A stretch of 64,000 nt of DNA from Theristus sp. LFF4_11 (Eukaryota; Nematoda; Chromadorea; Monhysterida; Xyalidae), in contig JASANC010001169.1 in assembly GCA_030248135.1 (NCBI GenBank), forward strand, positions 248,001 through 312,000, read 5' to 3'. Under the pieces are notes generated by a model. It worked only from the letters and a program-made list of their open reading frames with translations. It was not told the origin of the DNA and did no database searches. Made by a program: the position numbers and the translations under genes. Below, one piece after another: positions 45,131-57,170 of the stretch; within the stretch, counting starts at the first letter, position 1, and the number at the start of each line of letters is the position of its first letter.

Positions 45131-47328
45131 TTGCTGACGCGCAGACGAACATGACTAAGCGAAACGAGTGCAAAAGGCACTGAACAAAAAATAAAATAGC
45201 AACAAGCTGCTTGGTGTCAGCGCAGCAGCGTCACGCAGTGGCAGCGTGAAGCGAAGGAATTTCAAAATAACTCCATTAGCATGGTCATTTAGTGGTGGCG
45301 TGCGGTGTGTCTTTTGAAGTGTGCAAATATGATTACCCCGGACTCGTCGGGCCAGTGTAACCCGAACCAGAGTTACACTTCCACTTACTATGCACTGTGT
45401 CTGTGCGTGCGTGTGTGCATGCCGCATCGCTTTCGATGAGCAGCAGCTCGTTTGCGGCTGCCTGCAAATGGGCTCGTTCAAGCTCATTATTCAGACGACT
45501 CTAACCGCGTTTTGTTTCGTTCGTTCTCTATTGTTATTACTATGTGCCGGCAAAGTGAGAAGCCACAAGGGGCTACAGTAGGCTGAAGCTGTGTTGCAAA
45601 TTGACGAAAAACAAGAGCAGTTCCGGTTGGCTTCTTTGAAACGTTGACGAAAAAATGTACATTGATGGTGACTGCCATCAAAATGACACAGCAGACAGAA
45701 ACAAGTTCTCCGGTGACCAGTTCTCCGGGTTCCAGTTCTCCGCCACCCAACAGGAACAGCATTGTGCAACCGACATGGACAGTGGTGCTGACCAGTTCAC
45801 GCGCACGTGATGCTTGCTGTTGTTTAGCTGTTGTGCAGTGCCCCACCCGGTGTCTGAGTGCAACGAAGACCAAGGGTTTGGTGCACCAGATTGGCAAAAC
45901 GAGTTCCACTTCCGAAAAAAAACGTGAACAACAATTGAAACGGAACTGTGTTTGAAATGAGTTCCGTTTTGCTCGGTAGACACAGCTGCGGTTCTAGAAA
46001 ACGAAAGTACCAAAAGGACAATGAAAACAAAATCGAAAAGATCTGTAAAAAGTGTTTCATCGGTAATAATTTTGGGGAAGTAGCACCAAGTAATTTTCAG
46101 TACAGGTTGAGATAGATGAAAAAGATCAATTTTTAAAACTCTTCGATCATGCGACTGTGCAAAAATTGGAGCCAAAAATAGTAACTCCGTCAGGCACAAC
46201 AGTACTTTTATCTGAAAGTTGACATTTTCAGGTTTTTTTACATTTTAAAGCATCAGGATACACGTCATCATCATCACTCAAGTTTTCTTCTGGTAATATT
46301 ACATCGTCTTCTGCTTCACTGCCATCTGCTCCATAATTGCCTTGTTTTAGTTGCTTGAACTGCTCAATGTGTCCACCGTTGTTTTCGATGACCGTTTGCA
46401 AGCGATGCTGAAACCTTGCAGAACTTTGCGATGCAGCGGCTGGTCACTGTCGATCTGCTCAGCACTGCTGGTCCCGAACAACGGCAGCTGCGCTACGCGG
46501 ATCGACGCAATAAGTCAAGTAAGTCAAGTCAATTCTCGATCCATACAAATAAAACTGTTTTCGCATTTTGCAAAAATGAGGAATTTTTTGCGTCAATTTT
46601 CGGTTGCTTGGCACTCAGCCATCAGATGCCAGCTGCCATGGACGTCACTTTTTGTTTTAGACGTCTTTGTTTTGAGCCACAGAACATCTTCTTGATGCCT
46701 GTAGTATTTTTGCTGTGCAAATTTGAAAAAAACTAAAAAAATTGTTAACACTAAAGCCAAGTATCGTCGTAATACGAGCAGTTAATCCACAGGTTATAAG
46801 GATCGACTGTAGTGCATGATGGATCATCAGCAATATGTTTCCTGAAGTCGCCTGGCTACGTGCGATGCCTGGTTCCGGATGGTTTGTGAAGTTGTATAAA
46901 GTTACCAAAGTTTAATTGTCACAAAAAAGTTTTTTTTAAATGAGCACCAAAAGCACCAAATGATGTTTTTTTCGGGTGAGAGATGCAAATTGCATCCTGG
47001 GTTGAAAAAGCGCAATAAGCAACAAATTGTCGGTAAACTGTCAAAAATTTGCTTCAAATTGTTTGAGGGGCAACTATTCGATAGAAGGAGTGTGGAAAAG
47101 TTGTGCAGCTAAAAATCGAACGCTCTGTTTTGTGCCCGAACGTAATCCGAATATGAATAAATAAATTTAAAAAAACCTAATAAAAGTTTTCTGATTTTTG
47201 TTTTTCATTTTCCTGCGCCAATCTGCCGTCAGATTACGTTCCGTTATGCTGTTTTCAAATTGCCGCGCAGCCGTGAAACATTTTCCCTATTTGTGCGTGC
47301 AAAAGCATGATCCGACCAACCTACGACC
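45131..47328. other. Intergenic, nothing recognised
   Basis: No exon, RNA gene or repeat family member was recognised. A short repeat of CCAGTTCTCCGG type lies at about 45715-45740. Open frames here are short and composition is not protein-like. Confidence 0.4.
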
Positions 47329-47786
47329 CGCAACGCTTCATTGTGATAATCACCTCCACGGCATCGGCATGCTCATTGCTCATGATCGTATCGCGCGCCC
47401 CTTGCACACGACACGCACCCATTTTTATTTTATAAAAAGGCTTGGCTTAAGCTTACGGACATGCTTAGGATTAGGTTTAGACAGTCTTAGGTTTTGGGAC
47501 CAAAAGAAGGTTGGCACTTTTTGTGATGATACGCTCCAAAAAACAATTGTAAATCCACGCTCCAGTTTTTTATTTTTGTACTTCAACACCTTTCTTTTGG
47601 TCCTTAAACCTAAGACTGCCTAAACCTAATCCTAAGCCTCTACGTTAAATGCATGTTCGTAAGCCGAAACCGAGCCTTTTTATAAGAGAAAAATGGGTGC
47701 GTGTCGTGTGCAAAGGGCGCGCGATTGGATCATGAGCAATGAGCATGCCGATGCCGTGGAGGTGATTATCATAATGAAGCGTTGCG
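47329..47786. mobile_element. 458-bp foldback with CCTAA-rich arms
   Basis: Palindrome starting CGCAACGCTTCATT and ending AATGAAGCGTTGCG. Inner arms hold degenerate CTTAGGATTAGGTTTAGACA-type repeats resembling telomeric TTAGGN units. The sequence GGATCATGAGC...ATGCCGATGCCG is shared with the direct repeat at 50690-50960. Confidence 0.7.
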
Positions 47787-48182
47787 ACAAAAAACTACAA
47801 TGAGCAGAACGGCTCGTGTTAGATTTTTGAAATTAATTCCAAGCATGCGAAAAGCACAACACAAACGCTTTGAAGTGCAATGTTTGATTTGAAATGGTCT
47901 TTTTATACGCATCATGGCATCCGTTGTGTTCATTGTCGATTTGCCGACTTTGCCCTTTTGTTTCGTTTGCCCTTTCAAAAAGGTTTTCTTTCAAATCGTT
48001 TGGTTTGCTCCCAGCACCCAAAAATTTCAGAGCTTGCCTGTTGAAATGGCCCCTTCTATTCAAAATCGCAGAAAGTCAAGATTAGTTTTTGATGGTTTAC
48101 GCTATTTTCGATAATACAATCAAAATCAAGTAACAAACTGGTACTCAGAAGCCCATCTGGTCAACTTTGGAACGGGGGGGGG

Positions 48183-48720
48183 GTACAATTCCGGCCCGCT
48201 AATTCCGACCTGAAGAATTCCGGCCCGCTCATTCCGGCCCGGAGAATTCCGGCCCGGAGAATTTTCGCCAGCACGAACAATATTAAACCACACGAAGTGA
48301 TTTTGGTAATGAAATAATAAAAGAAAAATATCGATGTTCACATGTTACAGTGTATTTTCAATGATGTTCGTCCTGTTTGCTTTTTTTGGAAAGTGAAACC
48401 TTTTGGAAAAAAAGAAACAACTAAATTTTTAATTTTTTTTATCATGAACAGGATTTGTGACCCTTTTACCTTATCAAAAAGGCTTGGCTTAGGATTAGGA
48501 ACCTACAACAAGTCACTGCAAGCAAGTTCCAAACAAAAATAAAAAAACCACAAGAATTTATTTACCAAAAATCACTTCGTGTGGTTTAATATTGTTCTTG
48601 CTAGCGAAAATTCTCCGGGCCGGAATTCTCCGGGCCGGAATTCTTTGGGCCGGAATTCTTCGGGCCGGAATGAGCGGGCCGGAACTCTACGGGCCGGAAT
48701 TTCGCGGGCCGGAATAGTAC
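48183..48720. mobile_element. Foldback element with arms of 15-bp tandem repeats
   Basis: Both arms consist of a minisatellite with unit GGGCCGGAATTCTCC (15 bp), about 5 units on the left and 8 on the right, in opposite orientation. Inside each arm lies a shared unique part (AATCACTTCGTGTGGTTTAA on the right). Outer ends are GTACAATTCCGG and CCGGAATAGTAC. Arms built of short tandem repeats are a hallmark of FB/Galileo-type foldback elements in Drosophila; relationship is inference. A run of G precedes the left end. Confidence 0.75.
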
Positions 48721-48849
48721 ACGAGCCCTTTAGAACAAAAAACCCAAGAATTTGTTCATTTTTCGACTTCAATGAAAGTGCTGCTGTGCATGCAGATTTT
48801 GCAGTTTGGCAAACAATTCTGAAGTTCGCAATATTTCAGCTTTAATTGT

Positions 48850-49075
48850 GGACAGTGCAAGCCGTTTGGTTTGCTGGTTGGCCGCCTGTCGTACTTAAAC
48901 CATGACGTTGCCTAAATAACCTGAACCAAAGCCTAAAGCTAAACACAGTCCTGACCTTATCCTAACCTAAGCGAAGCCTTTTCAAGAAGAAAGGTGTCAG
49001 AACAATTGCGTTTTGAACAAGTTATTGAGGCCAGAGCATGTGCACGCGCGCTTAAGTGTTATCTTTCTTGTTAAA
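48850..49075 (+). repeat. CCTAA-rich repeat, left copy of a direct pair
   Basis: Aligns with 50690-50925 in the same orientation. Shared blocks: GTTGCCTAAA, CCTAACCTAAGC, GTCAGAACAATTGCGTTTTG and GTGCACGCGCGCT. The hAT element 49088-50576 lies between the copies. The CCTAA content links it to the foldback at 47329. Confidence 0.7.
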
Positions 49076-49087
49076 CGTGGTCCGCGC

Positions 49088-50576
49088 TAGAGATGGAATT
49101 TTTCGAAAAAATATAATTTCGTGAAAAATTTCCGAAATTACGGTAATTTTTCCAATTTTTCACGCGATCAAAAAAATGACCAAATGAGCCATTTTCCATA
49201 AAAACAGATGTTGCGGGAGGCAATATTGTTCCTGTTGTCCTATGACATGTTCCTATGACAAAAATATATTGTTCCTGTTGTCTTCCTGTCTGACGCGTGG
49301 GCGTGGTGTTCTGAAGTTCTGGGTGTCAATGATTTATGATTTTTTATATGTAAGCTCATACGGATCAAACAACAGCAACAAATGGGGACCGTTGAATGCA
49401 ACAATATGACGAAGCAAACGCAAACAGCGAAAATGACATACAACGAAAATGACATAAAGTGCTGAACAAGCACGAACGGTGAAAGAGAAAAAAGACCTTC
49501 GTTGGCCGTCGCGCCGCAACGTTGAGCAATTTCGAACAGGGGCTCAGGGAGAAAATGGTCAATTTGGGGTCACGCATGGGCAGAGAAAGGGATTAAAAGT
49601 AATAAATTTTCAATAAAAACACGCACGCGTACGTATCCTAATCGCAATCTAAAACTACAGTCGAACTCTATAATATGTGGAATCAGCTGATTGGTCGACC
49701 GAGCGGAGGCTGCTCACACTCCGCACCCTTCTTTTTCGTGGATCTGGATTCTATTGAAACGTGTTTATTTTGAATGAGTGTAAATTTCCAGCACCCTTTT
49801 CATGCTAAAAATAAACGGAAAATGTTAGAGACTGCAAAATTCAGATTTTTTTGAAATAAACAGCTCAAAATGCATTTTTTGTTTAACGACGACGGTCGCT
49901 TAATTTTTGCGTGTGAACTGAAAGGCAAAAGCCTGAAAGGAGTGCGCTGTGTGGAGTTTGCTGCATGCACCAAGTAAATAAACACAGCAGCTTGCCAAAA
50001 ACAACTTCAAAACGGTGAAAATGAAGGATGAAAACACGTCGTGGTCGCGTCGTCGTCCGGGAAGACGGAACGCATTTTTTAATTGCGGACGCATGTTGGT
50101 CAGTCAGCTAGGAATGAAACCCACTTCAGCTGGCAACACGGCGCATTTATTTCAGGCTTTTGTCTTTCAGTTCACAGGCAAAAATTAAGCGACGACGTCG
50201 TCGTCGTCGACAAACTAAAAATGCATTTTGAGCTGCTGAATAAAAAAATCTGAATTTCGCAAGTCTCCGACGTTTTTTAGCATGAAAAGGGTGCTGGAAA
50301 TTCACTCATTCAAAAGAAACACGTGTCAATAAAATCCAGATCCACAAAAAAAGAAGGGTGCGGAGTGTGAGCAGCCTCCCCTCAGCCGACCAATCAGCTG
50401 ATTCCACATATTATAGTGTTCGACTGTATTCCGCTTATTTAACACTAAATAGGTTTTTGTAAAAAAACTCATTTCCAGTAAAAAAAGGTTTGGTAAAAAT
50501 ACGAACATTTATTTTGAACGTGAAAAATTTCGGTAATTTTTCCGGAAAAATTACCGTAAAATTTCGGAAATCTCTA
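49088..50576. mobile_element. hAT-like element, interrupted by a nested MITE
   Basis: Ends TAGAGATGG and, on the right, AATCTCTA. Flanks GTCCGCGC (49080-49087) and GTCCACGC (50577-50584) match at 7 of 8 positions, an 8-bp target duplication. Terminal regions are rich in CGGTAATTTTTCC/GGAAAAATTACCG. The interior is split by the 769-bp MITE at 49658. No transposase frame was seen, so it was non-autonomous or is eroded. Confidence 0.75.
49658..50426. mobile_element. Long palindromic MITE, TACAGTCGAAC family, copy 3
   Basis: 769 bp, flanked by TA on both sides (49656-49657, 50427-50428). Ends CAGTCGAACTCTATAATATG and, on the right, CATATTATAGTGTTCGACTG; inner arm AATCAGCTGATTGGTCG. Unlike copies 1, 2 and 4, the arms are about 300 bp long with a pairing body that includes GGAGGCTGCTCACACTCCGC and GACGACG runs near the centre. 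Confidence 0.88.
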
Positions 50577-50689
50577 GTCCACGCCCAACATGCGTTTGCA
50601 CGCACAGATAGAGGAAATGCATCTTTTCTCACTGAATACACTCATTTTACTTCATATTCGAACTTACATTCGGGCGCGAAACAGCTTTT

Positions 50690-50925
50690 CAGCTGTGCGG
50701 CTTTTGGTTGGCCTGTCGTACTAAATCAAACCACTGATGTTGGCAGACGTTGCCTAAACTAGCCCAAACCAAAACCCAATCCTAAAGCCTAATTCAAAGC
50801 TAAACATAATCCTGACCTAATCCTAACCTAAGCCAAGCCTTTTTAAGAAGGAAGATGTCAGAACAATTGCGTTTTGAGCAAGTTCTTGTTGGGGCCGGAG
50901 CGTGTGCACGCGCGCTAGTGGATCA
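50690..50925 (+). repeat. CCTAA-rich repeat, right copy of a direct pair
   Basis: Direct-repeat partner of 48850-49075. Downstream of the shared part it continues into GGATCATGAGC and ATGCCGATGCCG, which also occur in the foldback at 47329-47786, so the three look like fragments of one family. Confidence 0.7.
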
Positions 50926-51311
50926 TGAGCATGAGCATGCCGATGCCGCGTGCGCTTTAGTAATGAAGCTTTAGGCGGCTCTTTTCCACACATCATTTTA
51001 ACATTACTCCGCATCCTTCGCACGAAAAGACAATAATGAAGCTTTAGGGTTTTGGGTTTTTTGCCCATAGGTTCAAGACACCCTGTAGATGGCAAATGTT
51101 TAATTACAACAAATGTTCAGACACACGAAGTCTGTGATTTGAATCTTCACCTATTAGACTGATGGTACTGCAAGCATTCATTTGCTACAGGCTCTATTTT
51201 GGTCAATTTTTGCACAAAGGTTTAAAAATGGCAAAGCGGTTTTGAGCAAGCACAAGATTAAACTACTTCTGGACCACCCTGTATATTGCACTTGCACAAG
51301 TTTCATTGCTA

Positions 51312-51459
51312 CAGTCGCATAGCGAACGTGAACGTGATGCATGAAGCATGCATTCTGTGCCGGCCGATTTTGATTCCGCCTGAACAGAATACACGCATCA
51401 CATCCGTATGATCATCGACCAATCAGCCGATTGCCTGCCTAAAATTTGGAGTTCGACTG
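51312..51459. mobile_element. Palindromic MITE, TACAGTCGAAC family, copy 4
   Basis: 148 bp flanked by TA (51310-51311, 51460-51461). Right end AAATTTGGAGTTCGACTG with inner arm GACCAATCAGCCGATTG; the left end CAGTCGCATAGCGAACGTGA has diverged. An ACCCTGTA-bearing segment precedes it (51080-51290), probably another eroded element. Confidence 0.75.
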
Positions 51460-51461
51460 TA

Positions 51462-54400
51462 CTTGCAGGATTTGTGCGTTTAACAACATCGCCGACAAAG
51501 TCGCACCATGAAGTTCACCCACACGCCTAAAAAAATCAATCACCCACACGCACACCACACTACCAGAACTAATCGAGCAAGACAAATAAAACCTGCTGTT
51601 CCGTACCTTTTTAATTGAACAACCGAAAAAGTCGGCCACTTGAGTGACGCGAGAACGAGCATGCGTTTCGAATGTCGCTGAACACAGTAGCAGGCCATTA
51701 TCGATGTGCAATATGGACGAGAAAGGGGCCCCGTGTTTGCAGGTCCGCACCTATTGCACCACCGACGATGACCGACAACGCGTGACAGCATTCAGCAGCC
51801 AGGATGGTTGTGATACAACAATGCAACTCGAATGAGGAATCAGCCGGGCAACGCACTGTATCAGCAACCATCAGGACTGATGCACGCAGCGCAGTTTCCA
51901 TTAATTATTGATCGATCCACAGCGTCGTCGTCATCAAAAAACCGATGCGCTGGACGAGCAGAGAAACTGTGATATAAGCACGGCTCATTATATCAGCAGC
52001 GAACTCTGCCCGCCCCGCCGCATGGTGATTGTCGCCGTCCAAGTAACCCAATAGTCCAATACCAATCGAGAATTGGAGCAGTCCACAAAGCCGCAGCAGG
52101 AATTTTCAATGAAATATGAAGAAGCGACGATCAATGATGACCAAACTGAGTGTGAACTTCTAGTCATGTTTGAAATAGACACCGAAAACGGCGCTGGAAA
52201 CTGCATGACGTAGAGGAGACACACCCAGCTTGGCGATCACCAGCACTTGCGACGACGAAAGAGCAATAAAAAGTTAAAAAAGAATTAACTGCACGCAATT
52301 TCTTTTTCATTTCAAGCATTTTTCTTCCAAGTCTCATTCCATGACACCGTCAACTACAAGTGAAAAGAAAAAACAACTAACAAATGGCCCGAAACAGGTT
52401 GTGTCTGCGCTTATATACAGGCGCGCTGACAACTCCCGCTGACAAATGACGCATTATGCGGATTAAAAACAACAACAACACGGCATTGTGTGCGTGTCAA
52501 ATTCAAACGTACAACATGCTAAGCTACTTTTTAGTAATTAGCCAATTTGTTTTACTGCTTATGACAGTGGTTGTTGAACACTCGTCCACACAATTTCATC
52601 CACACTTTTTGATTCGAGTTCAAAACGCAAGAAGAAGCATGATATCGGTTTCAAAAAAGGCACCAAAACAAAATCCGGCACGTGACACCATATGAGAGTC
52701 TTTCGAGAAGCGACTGCACATCAAATGTGGTTCTTCTCTTCTGACACCCTGATTGATTTGCACAACTTTGGTATTCCAAGTTTTTTCTAGAACAAAAATT
52801 TTAAAAAATGATGATTTTTTGTTTTTTTCGTCAATGCTAGCTTTGGAAAGAGATGCAGGCATCATCGGAAAAGTTTTGAAACCTTAAGTGATAGCGGCTG
52901 ACGGCTGAGTAAAAACGGGCCTAAAAAAGTGGTCAAGTGGTCTCATCTTATGGAAATTGTTGTTTTATCAATTTTGAAAAATGATAAAGCAATGAATCCC
53001 AATGAATGTTACGTGCAAGATGGACATTGACAAATCAGTAACAAATGCGTGTTCAAACAATCGCTCCACAAAACTGATTGCGCATTTTTGGATGTCTTCT
53101 TTGAAACCAGAAAAAAACAGGAATCGAATCGATCCCGCTCGGTCATATTTCGTCAAAAAAATCGAACAGCGGAGCATGAATTTGTTTCAGTCACAGAGCA
53201 CTGATACCCAACGTTGCAGAGTGCGGGTAGAATTTTCACGTGCAACAAGTTCAATTGACCCATTCACATGTTTAGCGATTTGTCACCAGCGGCAAAATCG
53301 TTGGCGGCGAAAAATGCTCGTATGAGCTATTTTTTCAAACGTGTCCCACTGAAATGACGTCATGTGCCGCAAAACATGCGCTTGTTGTTCACAGCAAACC
53401 AGACTTTCCGTTTAGCCGATTTCTTCCCATAAACAAATGGTGAATGTCGAATCAGTCACACCAAACTGAAATTTTAGTGCCTGTACTTTGACAAACGGGC
53501 GTTTTTAAAACAAATGACGTCATTTAGTCCGGACACCTTTAAATAAATCCACAATACCTACGTAATTAGCGTTGAAGCTTCCGTTGAAGTCGCTGCAATT
53601 TCGCGCTGCCAGCATGCGCATCTGCATTCATCTTTTAGGCACTGCCACTTTGTTGCGTGCGACGCATCACTGCGAACATGGCAAGCTGACGTGCACTTTT
53701 ATTCGATGTTGAAAACGAGTGTTTTGTGGTCGATTTCACTTAACCGAGCGTTTTTTTGTGTTCTGTCGTGCAAACTGAGTGACTGACTACTGGACGGCTG
53801 GGGCTGGCCGCCGATACAAATAAAAAACCAACATGATAAATTAGGCTTTTATCGGAATTCGTGATTATCATCGTCAATCTATCAGCGTATGTTTGCTCAA
53901 AGCTAGAAATTTTGTCAAACTCTTTTGTTCAATTGCACGCATTACTCACAAACTTACACGAAGGTGCTCATTTATTTTTGTTTTTTTAGAAACCTGCATT
54001 TGACTAATTTACCTGATGTGCAGCTTTAGTATAATAGCCGGGTTGAAACCCCAAAACGCATGGTTTTCTTTGGTAGTTTATCAGTAGCAAGTGTGGTAAA
54101 GCATGAGACGCCAGCGTTTTGCGAAAACTTTTCTACAACGTAAAGAAAGACCTCCGAGAAAATTCTAATCTGTCAAACAGTTTACAAAAATGCTGCCAAT
54201 GAGTACATTTGGCGTATTTTCAACGTGTGTTTTTTCTGACATTCGCATCGGGAAACGTCTTGAAATTGATTGATCAGTTCAACGAGCAGCAAAATAGAAT
54301 GAATTACATCGTTCACACCACTGCATTTATTTTCAATTGTTTTTTTTAATTTCTTGGTTCAAACTTTTTCAGCGCCTCGAATTGTGCGCCGGTCCCTGGA

Positions 54401-54585
54401 TGACAAGTTGGGACACAGTGCAGCCGGATGTGTGGCATATTTTTAGCAAAAGGGGTAACAAAATTGTAAACTGCTTGCGGCAATAATGCCAATTACAGTT
54501 GATTTATGCCATTTAGTCAATTGATATTGCGAATTAAGCCCTGTGATGCCAGGCGGCGTTTGAACCAAGCAAAACTGAAACAGAG
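51462..54585. other. Intergenic, nothing firm
   Basis: No gene recognised. AAATGACGTCAT-type palindromes occur at about 53354 and 53513 (also near 7801). The rest is AT-rich non-coding DNA with short frames only. Confidence 0.4.
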
Positions 54586-57170
54586 CGTGGCGTACGGTCA
54601 TAAAACACCGAAATGGGCCAATTTCACTGTGTTTGTAGCCCATTAAACTCAATGAATTGCACAATAAAGCGTCATTCAGTTGCAAGTTTGCATTGTGTGT
54701 CGCCCGTTTTTGCCGTGGTCCCTGATCGCGATGTTGGGAAATATTGGCACCAGAAATATTGGCTGTTTGCAATTGTGTGTGTCTTTTGTAAAGTGATCCC
54801 ATCGCTGAATGAAACACACAAATTTACGACAACGACAAGCCACAGAAAAGTGAAAATCTGCATCGTGCATTGTCTTCGGCGCGCCGTTTTTGACCGTTTG
54901 ATACGTTCCAATCGGCCGTCCGTTGATTTACGCCTGCTTGATGTGTGTGTGTCTCGAATGCACAAAACGCTCTGTGTGTTGTGTGCCCTTTGCGCCCATA
55001 AAAATCACTTTTATGCGATCATAAAATTTCTTTTACAGCAGCGCTTGTTTATATTCAAGTGCACGCATACCACATGCCAGCAGCCAAAAGCTAAACGAAC
55101 GTCTTCGTCGTCTCCACCAGGAAACAAACAAAAAACGACTGCACTGCACCCTCTGTGCTCTCTCGTGGATGCTTTTTCTCCATTTATACGAAATCTTTCT
55201 TGCATTATTGTTGAACAGTTTTATTGCATGTACGAACGACATGGTAAACAGCTAGTGCTTTATTATTTGGTAATACTATAACTGCAAAATAATGGGCTTT
55301 AGTAGTTGCAAAAATGGTCACATCAGCAAAAATTGCTTTTCAGATCCACGAGAAAAAAACTGCAGTCTGCGGTTGAAACAGCCGTTTTATCTGAAATCTG
55401 AAATGACTTTTAGAGAAAAAACAGTGCCTTTATTTTAACAAAGCAGAACCAATTCGTTGCACGGTTGTTCAAAAAACATTCAAAGTGACCTGCCGCGACA
55501 ATAAATATTCGAAACTGCTCACAAATACGTTACGAACATCGCTTTGAAAATTCTTTCACGAAATTGCTCTGCATTTTTTTCCGAAAAAGTAGATACATCA
55601 TGCGCATTCATTGAAATTGTGAAATATTTGCTTTGAGTGCAGCATTGGCCGTCACGGTCAACCGACAGCACGGCCGAATGCAAAACTGCTGTGTCGGATG
55701 TAAAATGCACAATGTGATTTCAAATCTTCAACTGTGCCTCGTCTGTGTTTGAAGCCGGAATGCACATACATTTTTGTTTCTAGGACTCTTTAGTTTGTTG
55801 GTGATCGGCACAAAATGACCAGTGTATTCTGATCTGATATCAAAACGCAAAAAATTGACCGGTGTGCTGTTCCGATGTACCAAAACATCTAAAAAAAACA
55901 CAGTTTTAGTTCCGTTGTTTCTGCGTCGACGGACCGGGCGAAGACGTGAGTCGACGCGTCTACGGTCTTATGGTAGAGTATCGTGGTGTGTATGGCGGCT
56001 GTGCTGCTTTGAAGTGCACGCATTGTGTGATATACAGTTGTCAGCGGCGGTGTCGTGTCCACTGCAACACTCGTAAATTACACTTGTGGCCAGGCACAGA
56101 CACTGGCGGCCCGTTACACGCAGACGTCTGTCTAGCAGCAGAGCCAATCTGCAAAGCGCCCGATTTCGCCTCTCTCGCCTGCGACCGTCGAGTGAAAATA
56201 TGCTCAATGCTATTTAGATTGCGCGCCCATGAATCTAAATTTACGACTTTTCACGATGCTTTATGGGCGCACACGGCACTGCACGAAACGCTGCCTCTGC
56301 TGCGTCCATCGGCGACGGCCTCGGCATCCGACGCAGCACAAACAATGACACTTGGCCTCTCCCTCGGTTGTTCCATTCGCACCAAATAACAACAAAATCT
56401 GTAACAAAACACATCGACGCGTCACAATGGCTCATCCACACTTTGCACAGAATCACCTTTTCGGGCACGTTCACGAGTGTTTGCGAAGATCCAGAAAGTG
56501 CAGAAATTAAAACGAGATTCAGGAAACAAACACAGATTGAACGACAGACTTTGTGCGCGCATCGCACTGCTCGCATTGCGCGCGCAGCGTCTCTGTACCG
56601 CGCCCATGTGGCATGGTGTGTTTCAGCGGAGCACAGCGCAGAGCGCCGTGTGGTCACGTGACACGCACGTCCGTTTGATGTCGCCGCCATTGGTCGCACG
56701 CTGATTGGTTGGCCTGCGAGTGTGTGTGTCGCACACACAGCACACAGTGTGTGTTACCAGCAGCAAACGCGTTCATTAAGGCAGCAGTTTTGCGTTTTGC
56801 AGTTTACGACCAGCGGCAAGCATCAGCCGTAAAATATCAATGTTCATTTAGTGCACACGACAGTAACGCTGCGCCCTCTCTTTCGCTTGCTCTCTCTATC
56901 ACTTTCAAATTGCGCATTTCGTCGCAGTTTCTAAATGCGCGCGCGCGTTTTTTTTATGAGCCATTATTTTGATCGGCTTTCAACATCGCGAAAGACGCGC
57001 GCGCACGCATGCTATGCGCTGGTTATAATAATGCGGCGCAGCGCACGCGTTTTATGAGCACTTTCGTTATCATCTGAAACGGTAATAATAGACGGCCGTA
57101 AAACGTATTTTAAACGAGCGTCATTTAAGGAGCATATGCGTCTGTGCATCGACTGGCTGTAAAAATAATA
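54586..57170. promoter_or_regulatory. 5' flank of plus-strand Hox gene, rich in TTTAYG words
   Basis: Non-coding DNA upstream of the plus-strand Hox start. TTTACGAC at 54823, 56240 and 56803, CTCGTAAA at 56070, TTTATGGG at 56260, TTTATGAG near 56952 and 57047. A cluster CCCATAAAAATCAC and TTTATGCGATCATAAAA lies at about 54995-55026. A 222-codon frame at 54613-55281 overlaps this block but resembles no protein. Hox-target function is inference from word enrichment. Confidence 0.45.

Noticed and set aside
51080..51090. ACCCTGTAGAT, the seed half of miR-10, near Hox genes
   Set aside because: The 3' half does not match miR-10, no hairpin partner is visible, and a second ACCCTGTA copy at about 51275 suggests a transposon end.
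54613..55281. 222-codon plus-strand open frame
   Set aside because: No recognisable domain, irregular Cys/His-rich composition, and it overlaps TTTAYG word clusters; probably chance.
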